From assembly GCF_001522545.3 (NCBI RefSeq), contig NC_031768.1, positions 7,129,555 through 7,193,554 of the forward strand: DNA of 64,000 nt, read 5' to 3'. Origin of the DNA: Parus major. Lineage: Eukaryota; Chordata; Aves; Passeriformes; Paridae. Shown one piece after another: positions 1 to 20,236 of this stretch. Below the pieces are notes generated by a model. That model did not search any database. It was not told where the DNA came from and saw only the letters and a program-made list of their open reading frames with translations. Every line of letters starts with the position of its first letter. Position 1 is the stretch's first letter. The position numbers and the translations under genes were made by a program.

Positions 1-434
1 CGATCCAGACTAATTAGTCCTAACAGTACTATGCTAATGTACATGTTCATGTAAAACAGCGTTCCCACAACCTTGCAAAAAATCCTCCCGAACATCCAGT
101 GGTTGGTGGCATGATAGAGTATCCGGAAGGGGAGACAGAAGATCAGCAGAAGGTCTGCAACAGCGACGTTTAGCAAGTAAACTTGGATAGAATTCCTTTT
201 CTGATGAATGCACAGGAAAGCAAACAGGGCTATAATATTTCCAACTAATCCAACGAGAAAAATAATGGAGTAAAAAACTATCAAAGCAAGTGAAAGCGAG
301 TTGTTGTCATCCAAGGAACAGCTGGCATCATTGTGGCTTTCTGAGGCATTTGTGGTCAGGTTGGTTTGGTTACTCCAAAATTCTTCCTTGTGTGGACCAA
401 TGGTTGGTAAATCAGCTGAAGCTGCAGCCATCAT
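1..434 (-). CDS. GPR34: GPR34, probable lysophosphatidylserine receptor, N-terminal part (runs off the left edge)
   Basis: The minus strand reads 144 full codons from ATG at 434 to the window edge with no stop. The product is a rhodopsin-family GPCR of the P2Y12-like group. GPR34 is known as a lysophosphatidylserine receptor enriched in microglia and myeloid cells. Residues 1-49 are an extracellular tail with glycosylation sequons at N22, N25, N29 and N44. TM1 is about residues 50-74 with the GN motif at N66. TM2 is about 84-106 with D94. The TM3 cysteine is C120. The frame ends in SLD plus CG, the start of the DRY-type motif. The string [20 protein letters not shown] is GPR34-like by recollection. 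Two ATGs are in tandem (434 and 431); the second has the better context (A at -3, G at +4), so translation may start at residue 2. The gene is antisense inside a CASK intron, as in mammals. GPR82, its usual neighbour, is not in the window. Confidence 0.93.
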   Translation of the reverse strand, partial: MMAAASADLPTIGPHKEEFWSNQTNLTTNASESHNDASCSLDDNNSLSLALIVFYSIIFLVGLVGNIIALFAFLCIHQKRNSIQVYLLNVAVADLLLIFCLPFRILYHATNHWMFGRIFCKVVGTLFYMNMYISIVLLGLISLD

Positions 435-448
435 TTGCAAAAGCTGTT
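435..448 (-). other. GPR34: GPR34 5' UTR part of the coding exon, with splice acceptor
   Basis: On the minus strand a pyrimidine run followed by GCAG lies at 451-460 and 449-450, so the coding exon probably begins at 448, 14 nt before the first ATG. Mammalian GPR34 also has its whole coding sequence in one exon behind untranslated exons. The acceptor is inferred from consensus only. Confidence 0.6.
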
Positions 449-2254
449 CTGCAAAGAAACAAAAAGAGATTTTAAGAATTAAATCTCCATTCATGTGTCT
501 GTTTGCTTTATTGCCTACAGTCTAATGTGATACAAACATGAAAGGCAGTAGCTAAAAGGAATAAATGCCCCAAAGTATTGGTGTAGCCAAATAAAAGGAG
601 CTCTAGACAGATATCATAAAATAATGTAAGCCTAGGTAATGTGCAGGCAAGAATGATTAGATAGAGTACTCACACAGATAACTATTTCTGTAACTACAGC
701 ATTATTACTGTCTTCTGTTATTTTAAAAATTAACTATTATATTTTCCTGAAAACTTAAGAATTTTTTTTTATATCTATATGAACAAGTAATTTTTTTAAG
801 TTTGCTTCTTAGTACCAGCATTTCTTGTGCAGAAAAATTTTTACCTAAAGTGCAGGGATACATAAACATAACTAAGTATTCTCAGTGCTGATACAAAGTA
901 CATAGACATATTAAAAAAAGTCTTAACTCATCTTTGTTAATTTTAAATAATTCAGATCTTTCATGTGGGACTCACTGGTCTTCAATTAGAAAAGCATTCA
1001 TCCATTAGTATTTATTTGGCTATGTACTGTGTTATAAGTAACCCTATGGGACAGTATTATTGCAGTAGCTTGTCTTTAATAATCTGTACCTTCACATAAA
1101 TTTAAGTGGTTTTTTCCTTTTCTTGACTATTCACAAATCAGTATTACACAAATAAACTTCTGTTTGCTGGAAATCATATTAATGCAGTAACAGGTTGTTT
1201 TCAAACCTTCCTTGTTTTCATGGTTTTCTTTGTTTTCATTGGATAGTTTTTAATTTCACTAAACTTACTGCTGACCAGGAAGGCAGAATGTGAAAGACAA
1301 AGGTCAGCCTTGACCAAGGAAGGAAAACCAGAAAAGTGTGTGGTTTGGAGAGCAGTCATGTTGAAGGCATTTCGAGAGATGGCTATCACTCATAAGTAAT
1401 GATAAAACTTTACTCTTCAACTTGTTTCTCATAGAAACAAGAAATGCCGCAAAAAAGTTTATTTAAGATATTTTTGTTTTACAGAGGAAAGAGGTTTTTT
1501 CCTGGTAATCTCACAAATTTTTCAGAAGTGGTTTTGGCACTTAGTTATCTGGCAGCTGTCACAAAGAAAAATAAAACAACAAAAAAACACTGTTGTATAT
1601 GTTATCTTAAAAAAGCATTTATGCTCAATCTTTGTCTAGGCCATGCAACTTGCATGCTGGGTCTTAAAAAATACAAATTTACATTTAGTTCTGTGATGCA
1701 GCCAAAGCAGTAAAAATTACGACACACTTCAGGTAAAATTTTTAAGAAGACCTAATGCCCTTACAGAATCTGAATCCTTGAGAGAAGAGTCTAAAATATT
1801 TTAATATCCTATGTTTTTTGACCCTACAATTGCATTAAACTGGAAGGGTACATTAGCAGTTTCAAAAACAGTTGTCCTCATACTTGCCACTTTGTCAGGG
1901 CAAGTAATTTTGAGAGGTTGATTTCAAACTGCGATGCTTTCGGATACATCTTGAAACCCATCTCCTGCTATGACTTCACATTTAAGTTGCTTTTCTATGA
2001 AAATGTTTGATATGGGAACTTGTATAAGCAGTGATAAGTTTAGATCAATGAGGGAGAAACTTGGATTATGCTGCAAATGGTTTGGAAACAAAACTTTTCA
2101 CTGTCCTAAGTTGTGTCACCTCTATGGAAGCACACGTGCTTAAACCTGGGTGTGATTAGAAAAGGATTTGGAGGTCAGTAACACCTCTGCAGTTAAGAGA
2201 AATGTTAGTAGAGATCCATTTCACAACAGCTTAAGTATAAAAGAATCTACTTAC
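449..2254 (-). other. GPR34: Inferred GPR34 5' UTR intron (within a CASK intron)
   Basis: This is the stretch between the acceptor before the GPR34 coding exon and the strong minus-strand donor GTAAGTAG at 2254 and below. No coding sequence is seen in either direction. It holds a 9-bp hairpin at 1421-1441 and a pair of AGGTCA-like half-sites at 1301-1316. The open frames here (for example 1444-1713) look like chance frames. Confidence 0.45.
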
Positions 2255-2380
2255 CATTTATGTGTTAGGAAGTTCTGGTTCTGAAAACCGCTGGTGAAGA
2301 CAGGGAGGAGAAACGTGCAGGTCCTCTTGTTAGAAAGCTCCAGCAGCTTCTCTCTGAAAGTGGTGAGCTCCAGCTGACTC
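2255..2380 (-). other. GPR34: Candidate GPR34 non-coding first exon
   Basis: On the minus strand, ATG|GTAAGTAG at 2257-2247 is a near-perfect splice donor, and the preceding roughly 120 bases are less AT-rich than their surroundings. The start near 2380 is a guess based on a purine-rich PU.1-like site just upstream. The exon ends in an ATG that would be joined to the coding exon. No start site or transcript can be shown from sequence alone. Confidence 0.4.
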
Positions 2381-2393
2381 TACAATTGGCAAC

Positions 2394-2403
2394 AAGAGGA
2401 AGT
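2394..2403 (+). promoter_or_regulatory. PU.1/ETS-type site at the putative GPR34 promoter
   Basis: AAGAGGAAGT matches the PU.1 (SPI1) consensus, a purine-rich GAGGAAGT core. It lies about 140 bp upstream of the putative GPR34 exon donor. PU.1 drives many TATA-less myeloid promoters and GPR34 is a myeloid/microglial gene, so the position makes sense. The motif is short and could occur by chance. Confidence 0.4.
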
Positions 2404-4081
<1,678 letters not shown>

Positions 4082-7000
4082 TAGTATTGTGCATGTTGTA
4101 CTTCAGAGTTCTGTTCTTCTGACACAGCCTGGCCTGCAAAACAAAAGCTCAAAAAAAAATCTTTCACTAAAGGCTTTGTTAACATGGTAAATGCACAGAG
4201 CCAAGCTAAATTGGTAGTGGAATGTAATGTGCATTCACACATTGAGTATTAAATCTTTGTAAATGTTACTCAACAGGAGCTCATGCTGGTTTGATCAAAA
4301 TAAAACTGAAAAAAACCACAAATAATTTTCCACTTTAATACAAGTTTTGGCTTAATTCTTCCATGCTTTGTAAAGCAAAGAAAATAAAAATGCAGTCATT
4401 GAAGCACTTGAGTAAGGACTTAGTGCAGCATCATCACTGCTCCCCTGTTTGATAGGCAGATTCTGTCAGAATGCTGTGCTGTTTAATAGCAAAACCTTAC
4501 TAGTTTTCACAGGTGATTCTTTTCTGTGTTTTAAAATTTCATTGTAATTATTGCACAAGACATCAATATCTTGATACGTATGTATATTTTTTGACTGTGT
4601 TTTGTTTTCTGTGGATTTTATTTCCTCTAGCTGCCTTCCATATTGTTCCAGACAATAGGGTTATGCTTTAATCAGCCTGCACAGATGAAGACCCAATCAA
4701 TTTTCTGATGTTTTCATTGCCAGAGTAGGAGACCACAACAAAACATTTTGTTAGCTTTAATATTTTTTCTTCAAAATTAATAACTTCCTTCAGTACCATG
4801 CTACTTGAAAAACTCAGATTTCCTAATTTAATCACTTAACATTCTGTGTCAATTTGACTTTTGTATGTTTTTTAAAATAAAAAGCAAATCAAATATAAAC
4901 ATACCAACAGCTTCCATTCCCTTCCAGATATTGCTGATACCTTGGAAATATCCAAATATCTTATTAACTAAAGACATCTTTTCCAAGAAAATACCCATTC
5001 AGTTAAGCTGTAATAAAAAGGTCATTCCTTTCTTTACATTCCTTGTGTTACTCAATTTATCTGTACTTCAGCCACTGCTTTTTTTTAGTGATAGTTTCTA
5101 CACTTTTGTTTATAATTATCTCATTTTTCTTCTTTATGTTCTGCTGAGCGACTTTACCCACTTCTTCTGTTTCAGCCACTCTCCTGGATTTAGTCAGATG
5201 CACTTCTTGTACTTTCACATTACCAATTTCACATTACCAATTGTCTAGCGAAAAACATTCAAGTTCAGCTTTGAAAAATAAAAAATACTGACTGCATTTT
5301 TCCCAAAGTTTGCCGTGCCCCTCCTTTTGTGTTACTGTTCCCAGTGCTGTGATCCCACTCACTGTTCCTGTGCTCAACCTCCATGCAGTGATCAGTGATG
5401 GGGGTTCTGTTTGCAGCTCTTGCAGAAGATCTCAAAGCTCCTCACTGTGATACTTATCAGTATCTTGTGCTTCCTCCACCTCAACTTCTGCCATGCTGGT
5501 CTGCCTTCACACACTTTTTTGTTTTCCTTTTTCTCAACTGGGATTTTCAATTTGCAACCTTTGCATTGGCACTTGTTGCTTTCAGCTTCAAATTCCACTC
5601 ATTTTCAGTGATACCCAGAGTAATTCCACTTCATTTATATACTGTGGAAAGTCTCTTTAACAGACTCTACTCCTTCTTCTCATCTTCCATTCCAGTCTTT
5701 AAAGCACAAACTACCTCTGTTATCTGGCAATTTTTTCCCTGCCAGAATCCTACGTGAAGACAAATTACTAGACAGTTCCCTACACGTAATTGGCAAGGGT
5801 TTATTTATTGTTTTACAATACAACCCATGTGTGTTATATGAAAGCTGTCAGTACTGGCTATTTGAACTGGGCTATAAATTTCTTATAAGTCAGTGTTTAT
5901 CTACACATTTGCTTAAGGGTGTTATTCACATGCCCTATGCATAAGTTTTGTCTTAATAGTAACAATAATTTACAGGCACTTATTTAGTAGAAGCTCTCCA
6001 AATGGAGAAGTCTGAGCAGTATCATAACCAACCTGTTCATTTTCACATTGCTTTTCTAATTTTTAGTGAAAAACATGGATTCCTCTTGACATAGTAAATT
6101 GTTTCCCTCTTAGCATGGCAATGCTTGTGTTTGGTGGTTAGTCCATCAAAAAAGAAACTCTCTGTTAAATAAAATCTATCATGGCATAAAGATAATTTTA
6201 CTGATTTGAAATCCCCCGTGCTTGCTTTGTGCTGTTTTTCCTACTTCTGTACACCTTGACACACCTGTGCCTGGCAATCCCAGATTCTGTGTAGCCCCAG
6301 GAGAACAAACTAAAGGGAATTTTCTCCCTCAGTGTGTTTGAAGCCTGCCTTCAAGCTTACAGCTTTTGCTTTGTTTGGGACTGTAACATTTTTTGACTTG
6401 ACAAAGGCATTTTTATCAGAGTGTGCATAAATTGCTGGGGAAGGAAGTCAAATTAAACCCTGGGTATTAAAATCTTTTGATATAAGTCCAAAGACAGATT
6501 TGTGAAGTTTAGAAGGATTGTAACTACAGGGTTCTTTCAAGCAGCTAGATGGCTGTTTTAACAGAAGTGTAAGAGAGCTCATGGCAACAAGCTATGACAT
6601 ACTAGATATCATTAATGAAAATGTGTATGGAGGAGAATTTAGGAGTGACTGTATTTTATAAGCTAACAACTCTGTTGAGATTATTTTTAAGAAAGTTTAA
6701 TTATGAATTATTATTTACTTTATGTAAGTAAAATAAAGTACCAAAAAAAAGGATGTAGCCATAACTCATTTCTTCATAAGGCCAGAGGGTGAAACATAAG
6801 GAACTATTCTGTTCCACTCCATTTGCCCATAAGCTGCAATAAATGGGCTAAGAATCATGTGTTGTCATCTGAGCTACAGGGAACAGGTTTCATGAGCTAC
6901 CAATCTCTTCTTGCTTCAGTTCTTATGATCAGAAGTGGAAAATTGTGCTAGAGGCTTCACTTGAAGCCTTGAAATAGGTACTTTTTAAAGGAACTCTGGC

Positions 7001-7801
7001 ATTATACACAGGAGCTAGAGATCATCATAATTTATAAGTGAATTCCTTTATGGAACAGCATGTTAGACAATAAACAGTCTGTGTTGCATTGTTATGATGC
7101 AGCTGGAGTAGTGGAACCTCTGGGAAGTCAGTGATTTAATAGACTAATCTCCCATTATGATCTCTGTTTCCTTCCTTGGAGATTTTTTCTTGCAGAGCGT
7201 AGTATGAATTGTCACAATATTTTCTTAAATGTGACATCAGTTTTATCTGGTATCAGATATCTTAGATACTAAATCTTGGCATTGTTTAGCTAGTATATGG
7301 TATAAAAGTCTGAAGGAACAAAAAACCCATGGAGTTCACAACTAGTATTTCCTTTACTTAATCTACTTAATTTCTCCTGGTTTTAACTAGTGCAAAAAAA
7401 GTGAACTGTATAGACCCAAGTAGTGTGAGATTCTTTATCTGTGGATAGTTAACTGGCTTTCACATTTTACCTTCAGCAGAAAAATGTCACAGATGCCATA
7501 ATGCTAATCCAGTCCAGTATTAATTTTCATGTATTATAAGTTAGATGCCATAGCCTGCCTCAAAATCCTGTAGTATCCTAATGTAAATTATCATTTTATT
7601 GGAGAAAATCTTATGTGTTCTTAGTACAGCAAATAAATACCTAGTGTTCTTGGTTCCTTGTGAGCTGTGTTTACTGCAAAAACAGCAAAGGAAAGCGTTG
7701 CCATAAATATCCCTCCAAATGAGGCTATGGAATGGGGGGAAAAGGGAGCAGAATCTTTTAAGGTCCTTATTCTTTGTTTTGTTCTCATCAATGTAAAAAT
7801 G

Positions 7802-7972
7802 ATCATAGAATGGTTTGGGTTGAAAAGGGACCTTTAAAGGTTGTCCAGTCCAACCCCTTGCTATGAACAGAACACCTTCCACTAGATGAGGTTGCTCAGA
7901 TCTTGAATGTTTCCGGGGATGGAGCATCTGCCACCTCTCTGGACATCATTTTCAGTGCTTCACCAAACTGGA
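7802..7972 (-). mobile_element. CR1 LINE 3' fragment
   Basis: The + strand shows the reverse complement of a CR1 tail. ATCATAGAATGGTTTGGGTT is followed by a GGGACC block, a CCAACCCC block, CACCTTCCACTAGAT and a GGGATGGAGCATC block. The 3' end of the element is at the left, so CR1 is on the minus strand. About 20 bp present in the consensus after GTTGCTCA is missing. CR1 is the dominant bird LINE and is usually 5'-truncated, as here. Confidence 0.9.
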
Positions 7973-8640
7973 TCTTGGTGGTTTTATAAAGCTCAGGTTA
8001 GAAAACTCTTTTTTTTGTGTGTGTGGTTTTTTTTGTTTGTTTTTAATGTTGAAAGGTTTTTGTACTGCACAGAATTTTTCCTTTTCATCATCAGTCTCTG
8101 GTATTTTGAAGCTTTCATTTGTTTTCCAAGGAGAAGTAAAATTTTGAAAGCAGAGGTCCTATGCTAGTATTCTTCTTTCTCTTCCAGGGTAGTGTTTTCA
8201 CTTCCATTTTTCCCTGAAAATTAAAAGAATGTGAGTCCCTTCACAGCTTTGCCTTTAAAAGGCTTTGTTTTATTTAAAAGATACAGCTGTGGTTTACTGT
8301 CTCACAGAAATTCCACTTCACATCTGGGCTGATTTGAGAGTGCTTACAGGAGGCTAATGTGTTGAGAAATCATTTAGGTTCACTTCCTCCATCATAGTTT
8401 CATGGCAGAAAAGGCCATTGAATTAATTACAATTCGTCTAATTAACACGTGAGCTTTGCTTTGTTTGTTTTCTGGACACTCATATCCAGTTGTCCAGTTG
8501 TCTGCTGATGCATCTTTTAAACACATTTTCTTCAGACAATCTTCTGTGCTGAAGCTGAATTACTCCCCCTCCCCCCTTTTTTTTTTCCTATTTTTTTAAT
8601 CTACTCATCTTCTCTGTACACCTGCTTTAAACATCTCTAT

Positions 8641-8741
8641 TGTCTGGAGTAATGTGGAAAGGAATTAAGAGTAGTAAAGTACTGCCCTATCTGATCTGTT
8701 GTGTGTGATTCTTTGATTCCTTCCACATTATTCTGGACACC
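8641..8741. repeat. Imperfect inverted repeat, about 28-bp arms
   Basis: The arm at 8641-8668 (TGTCTGGAGTAATGTGG...) reappears inverted at 8714-8741 (CCACATTATTCTGGACA side) with several mismatches and a loop of roughly 45 bp. A third, direct-orientation relative starts at 9007 (TGTCTGGAATAATATGGAAA). The origin is unknown; it could be a short MITE-like relic or local duplication. Confidence 0.5.
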
Positions 8742-10618
8742 CCACTCTTTTAGAAACACCTTAATTTATGAGCATATTTCTTATTACACTATTGTGAGAG
8801 GTCAGATGGTGATGTTGATTAGTACCTTACATTTTTTTTCCTAAAAATTATTTGTTCCAGTTGTTTCCTTATACATCGTTCAGATACTACTGCTGTTGAA
8901 AGACTCTCCTTCTGATATCTTGGTCATCAATCCCCTGCCTTAGGGATGACAAAATCTGATTTGGTCTCTGTATATACTCTTCTTCTTGTGGAAAGCATAG
9001 CCCTATTGTCTGGAATAATATGGAAAGAGTCATAGAAACTAAATTATCAAAGGTAAGTCAAAATTTATCTTTAGTGCTTGTAAATGATGTCAGATTGACA
9101 GCACCTGAAGACTGAAGCTCTCTGTTTCTTCACAGGGAAAATCAGCAAAATTAGCAACTTTATAAATTTACAGGCAGCCAACATGCCTTAAAAACTGTCT
9201 GGTAAGAAAGTTTACCTCTAGAAATGAGGTATCCTTACCAATGTAAGCTGCATGTCCATGTCCAGGCACTGAGTGCTTCCTAACTCAGCAAACACTGATG
9301 TAGGCATTTACAGTGAAATGGATGGAGGCAGGTATCACATGGACTACATGCCACTGCTGAGTCCTTGTATAGTGATAATTTTCAGTTAATGCCACTCTAG
9401 AACAGAGAAGAACCTAAAAACACTCAGAAAATTGATTGCAGTCTTCCACGTGATTTCTTCTCTTATATGGATACAACTAAAAATCCTCTCTGTGTTCATG
9501 CATGCAATCTATATTAAATTAAAATATTGTTTTTTCATGCACAGTCATTTGAATATATCTATGAGTGTGCTTATATTCTGAAGAACAAAAAGGCTGTGGA
9601 AGGCAGAAGTTACTTGTTCCAGAGAAAAGTGCCTTTGCTTACTGTTCTTTATCATGCTGCTTCCAAAAAGATGCAGTTTCTCCCAAAATACCAAAGAAAA
9701 TTCAAGAACTTCAAAAAGTATTTTAAAACTGAACTGTTGAGAAGAATTTTTAAATTTTACACTGGACATGTTTAGAAGGCAGATTTTCTACTAAATAATT
9801 TTCAGCAGAAGTGATATTTGGTCTAAAGGGCAGTGAATATCCACGATTTTAGACAACTTTGCTGTCTGTTGACTGTATTTATGCTGTTACAGATATTCCT
9901 TACAGTTCTTGTAGTTGCAACATAGAAAACTCCCCATCTGTGTAAGTTCTTGTGTGCACTTTGTTCATTTTGCTCAGCTAAGTGCAGTTTGAAGGTGCAG
10001 CTCAATAGTCCTTGCTCAGCTCAGTTTTTAGAATAACTTCAGAATCATCATTTACTCCTTTGATGAATGCAGTCAAAGGATAACAGCTGGCCCAGAAATT
10101 ACTTTTAAGATTCCAATACATACGTACACATATATATGCATTTTTAAATCCTGTTTAACTAGACAATTCAATCAAAACCAGTTAAGTTTTGGCTTCTTCT
10201 GGGTTTGCTTTTTCATGGACATAAAATTGTAATTTCCACCACCATAAGTATCCACCTCATCCCTCTCATCTGAATTATCAGGATCCTGTGCTCAGCATTA
10301 ACAAGGTTACAAAACCAAACCTGTATGTAACTGTTTCTACTAATTATAATCAAGCAGTGGTAAATGGCAGGATTTCATTAACCTAGCCTAGTCATCTTTT
10401 TCTTTTCTTTTGTATTTTTGGAATTCTCATTTTAAATTTAAAAGTGAGTATTAGGGTTTAGTAGCACTGATTTTTCAGTTTAAGTAACATCCATTTTTCA
10501 TCTGGTTTATGGCAGCAGCCTGGTGGGGCCATAAACATCTGTGCAGTGTTTCCTTTTACTAAACCACTCTATTCCTTCTGCTCCACGACATGCAGTTCAT
10601 CAGAGTGGGTTTTTATTG

Positions 10619-10690
10619 TGTCCTGGGTTTGGACTGGGCCAAAAAAGATCCAGTTCTTCTACCTGTGATGGAAGAAACACCTTCTAAGTT
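10619..10690 (+). mobile_element. Possible degraded ERVL-type LTR start
   Basis: TGTCCTGGGTTTGGACTGGG resembles the opening of common bird ERVL LTRs (TGTCCTGGTTT...), as I remember them. No matching 3' end or duplication was located, so this may be coincidental. Confidence 0.25.
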
Positions 10691-12273
10691 GCAGGGGAGC
10701 AGAAAGATGTGTGATGATCGGAGAGGAACTGATTTTTAACCATCACTTGTCTGTTTGTAAGAGCACTTGAGTACTAAGTGAAGGTGCAGCCTCACATTCT
10801 GATCTGAGGTCACCAGATGAAGCAAAATAGGAACTTGGAAGTATCAAATAGATTTGGATAGCAGGAAACAAAGACAAAAATTAAACCACCTCCTCTCCTC
10901 AGCTTCACTCCCTCATTCCTGACTTACCCCCCAAGCCCAAGTGGCTCAGGGAGGATGGGAAATGGCAGTTCCCAAACTCCTCACTTTGCTGGGCAGTGTT
11001 TTTCCCTTTGTTACAAACACTTCCTCTGACACCTGGGCTGAGCAGTGATCCCATTGGAACTCTCTGTGTCTGGCGTGGGGCAGCTCCAGCCCCTCCTCAC
11101 AGAGACCACCCCTGCAGCCCCAGTGCCAGCACCCTGACACCTAAATTCCTACACTCCATCATGCTACTGGACTGATTTTACAGCATGTATTGCTGAAAAA
11201 TATGCTATTTACACCAGGAGAAAATGTAACTGTTTGCAAGGATGCAAGATATTCTGTAGGTTACCCTTCACTGTACTGAAATGCCCAGCAGACTTAGGTG
11301 CATTGATAGAAAAAAGCCAAAACTCAAACCTTTAAGCGTTGTTCTCACAGTACATAGTCATTTTTGTACCATGTTCACCTTTGCAACTTCTCATTGAAAC
11401 CACAAAAAGTTCCTGAGCTGAGAGGTTGGCACATAATTGTTGAAAATACACATTAAATCAACTTAGATATCATTTGATATTAAGGTTCATGGTTTCATTA
11501 GCTACTTTATCCAGACAACTGTACCTTAATGCCTCTTTTAAATGATTTGTTACCCCATGTAATATTTTGGCTTCTGCTGATTTCTCCTGTTTGTCTTTGG
11601 AGTAATCTCTCTTCTCCACACTTGTCAGATTTTATAACAGCAATTATAAAGCATGGTGGGAAGGCAGAATTTTCAAAATACTTTTTTTTTTTTTCAACAT
11701 GTAAGAAAGGTTGCACCTGCTCCAAAATTGCAAACGGGTTCCTCTAAACCCAAGTCTCACTGAGACAAACAAGACTTGGGTAAGCCAGGCTGCTCTGTGG
11801 TCTCTGATGATCCCCTGAGTTAAAGGTTTCCAGTCAGTGTTAGGCACACCACAAACATCACATGAGCTGTCTAAGGGATAGAAAAATGCTCTTTGAACAG
11901 GCTGGTGTTGCTGCTTATGCACAGGCATAGCCTGATACAGAGCTGGAGATGCTGATTCTTTTCCTGTCACCAGTGATGGCATCCAGAGGGGAAAAAAGTG
12001 ATGAAACTTTATGGATATAATTTTTTTAGGAAAAATCACAGCAACTTATGTATACTGGATGTGTACATGATTTCAATTTTCCTTGTCTTCCCTACCACCA
12101 GCCATCTAAAAGAGAGAGGGTTATCTAAGGAGATAATTCTTTACCTCATAGATGTGATCTTGAAGATTTGGCTTTGAGGTTTCTGAGTCAAGCTGAAATT
12201 ACTCCATTCACCTACCAAGTGTGTACAGCCCACAAGAAGAATGAGTCATCTTTCCCCATGTGCATCTCTTAAT

Positions 12274-12356
12274 GTTTCTCTGTCCAGACTAAACATCCTT
12301 CATCCTCCCTCTGTGATATGAGGGATGAGCTGGGCTTTTGCAGCATCTTGGTGGTT
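12274..12356 (-). mobile_element. Possible old CR1 fragment
   Basis: A run with TCTCTGTCCAGACTAAACA followed by a CATCTTGGTGG block follows the order of a CR1 3' region (TCTCCAGGCTGAACA ... CATCTTCGTGG). It is heavily diverged, with no clear ends. Confidence 0.4.
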
Positions 12357-13813
12357 TATTCTTTTTTAGCTGAGGAAGGAGGTGCCCTTTGCTGTCAGGT
12401 CAGCCTGGACTAGAGGGACTTTTTAAGATGCCAGTCTAGCTTACTGATGAGGCAACATCCCTTTGTCCCAGACAGATCCCCAACATCTATTTAGAATAGA
12501 GGAATTCCCTGATAAAGTGGGAACGAAAAGGTTTAACAGAAAGCCATGTAGAAGAAGTTTGACAATGGTGGTGTTTCTTCTTAATAGTATGGTTAAAAAG
12601 CTGCTATCTTTCTGACAATATTTTAATCCTTTAGATGCAAAAAGGACTAATTAACAAAACATGGTCAGACCATATTCCTGCATTAGGTGGGATAAACAAA
12701 TGATGGTCTTTACTGAGGAAACTACTTCTAAATAGTCTCCCAGGTGTTTGTTCCCCATGCTGTGACTTAGCTGACTCCCATGCAGAGGGTGGGCAGGTTA
12801 ATCAAACAAGAGTCTCTTTATTTACAAAGACAAAACTGAGTTAAATATGTGCCCTGCAAACACCTCGGATTTTCTGGGCTGCATTTTAGGCTCTCCTAAC
12901 CAGCAGGTGCTGCAAGCCTGGAATGGAGCCTCTGAGATACACTGCAGTAAGGAAGAGTAATTTATGAAGGGGTCTTAGTGGTGACAGTTTGCTACACTGA
13001 TGTTCTGTTTCTTCTCTTGGTACTTGGTAGAACCAAGGTTGTCCAAAGACTACAGTGTTTGTAAGTGTCAGTGATAACCTGAGCATTCCAAGCTTAATTT
13101 TTGCAATGGAAATAAAACTCTTTACAATGGGAAACATTTAAAAGGAGAGGTAAAATGTTTGTTGCTTTTATTTGGCTTAATGTGCTACATAGAAATTGAA
13201 TTAAGTTATTTTAATCAGTTTTATCTGCTCAAAAGATCAGTTGGTACTAAATTAATTTTGTTTTCATGGAAAAACATTAATTAAACTCAATGAAAGCATT
13301 CTGTGAAACAAATTAGCATTATCTTTTTATCTGCAGTAAGATACTGCCCTCTTCAAATAAATTAATAACATATATATGCTGGCATTTTGCATTTTTGTTG
13401 GCAGTTTCAGTAGACCAGCCAAGGTATGGGCAGAGTGTCAGACCAAACTCTGCTCTTGCCAATGAGATGCAGCCTTTTCAAGTTACAAGTGTGGACTAGA
13501 ACTCTTCAGTATCTTTGATTTGCTCTCTGAATAATTCCTGTTTCAAAGATTTTCCAAATTGATGGTTTACTTTTATATGGCAAGTTTCACTGAAGAGTCT
13601 TAATGCTCTTACGGTCTGCCAGCTAGGGTAGAATATTCCTCAATTTATAAAAGTGAAAATGAAGCAAAAGAGAAAATGCTGATTTATCTCACTGCATATA
13701 TATAAATATATAAAATTAAGGAAAAAGAAATTATGTTAAGCTTTAAACCATGAACAAAATTTATTAAAACTGTTTTTGTTTAATGCCCTGATATTCTTTA
13801 TTTCCATGTTTGA

Positions 13814-20136
<6,323 letters not shown>

Positions 20137-20236
20137 GGGGCAGTACTAGCAGCTGTGTCAAGCCACAAATTCAACTCCTTCTATGGTGACCCCCCTGAAG
20201 AGCTGCCAGACTTCTCTGAAGACCCCACCTCCTCAG
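20137..20236 (+). CDS. CASK: CASK exon, post-kinase linker (residues 306-339)
   Basis: This 100-nt exon is 33 codons plus one base. [17 protein letters not shown] finishes the calmodulin-binding region and is followed by an acidic, proline-containing linker ([16 protein letters not shown]). The first base of Gly339 is left for the next exon, whether the microexon at 25336 or, if that is skipped, the exon at 32972. Both give GGA, so the reading frame survives either way. The acceptor is attcAG at 20135-20136 and the donor GTATTT. Confidence 0.97.

Noticed and set aside
4865..5757. Long T-rich open frames on the + strand (127 and 120 codons)
   Set aside because: Translations are low-complexity Phe/Leu/Ser-rich with no motif, as expected from pyrimidine-rich intron.
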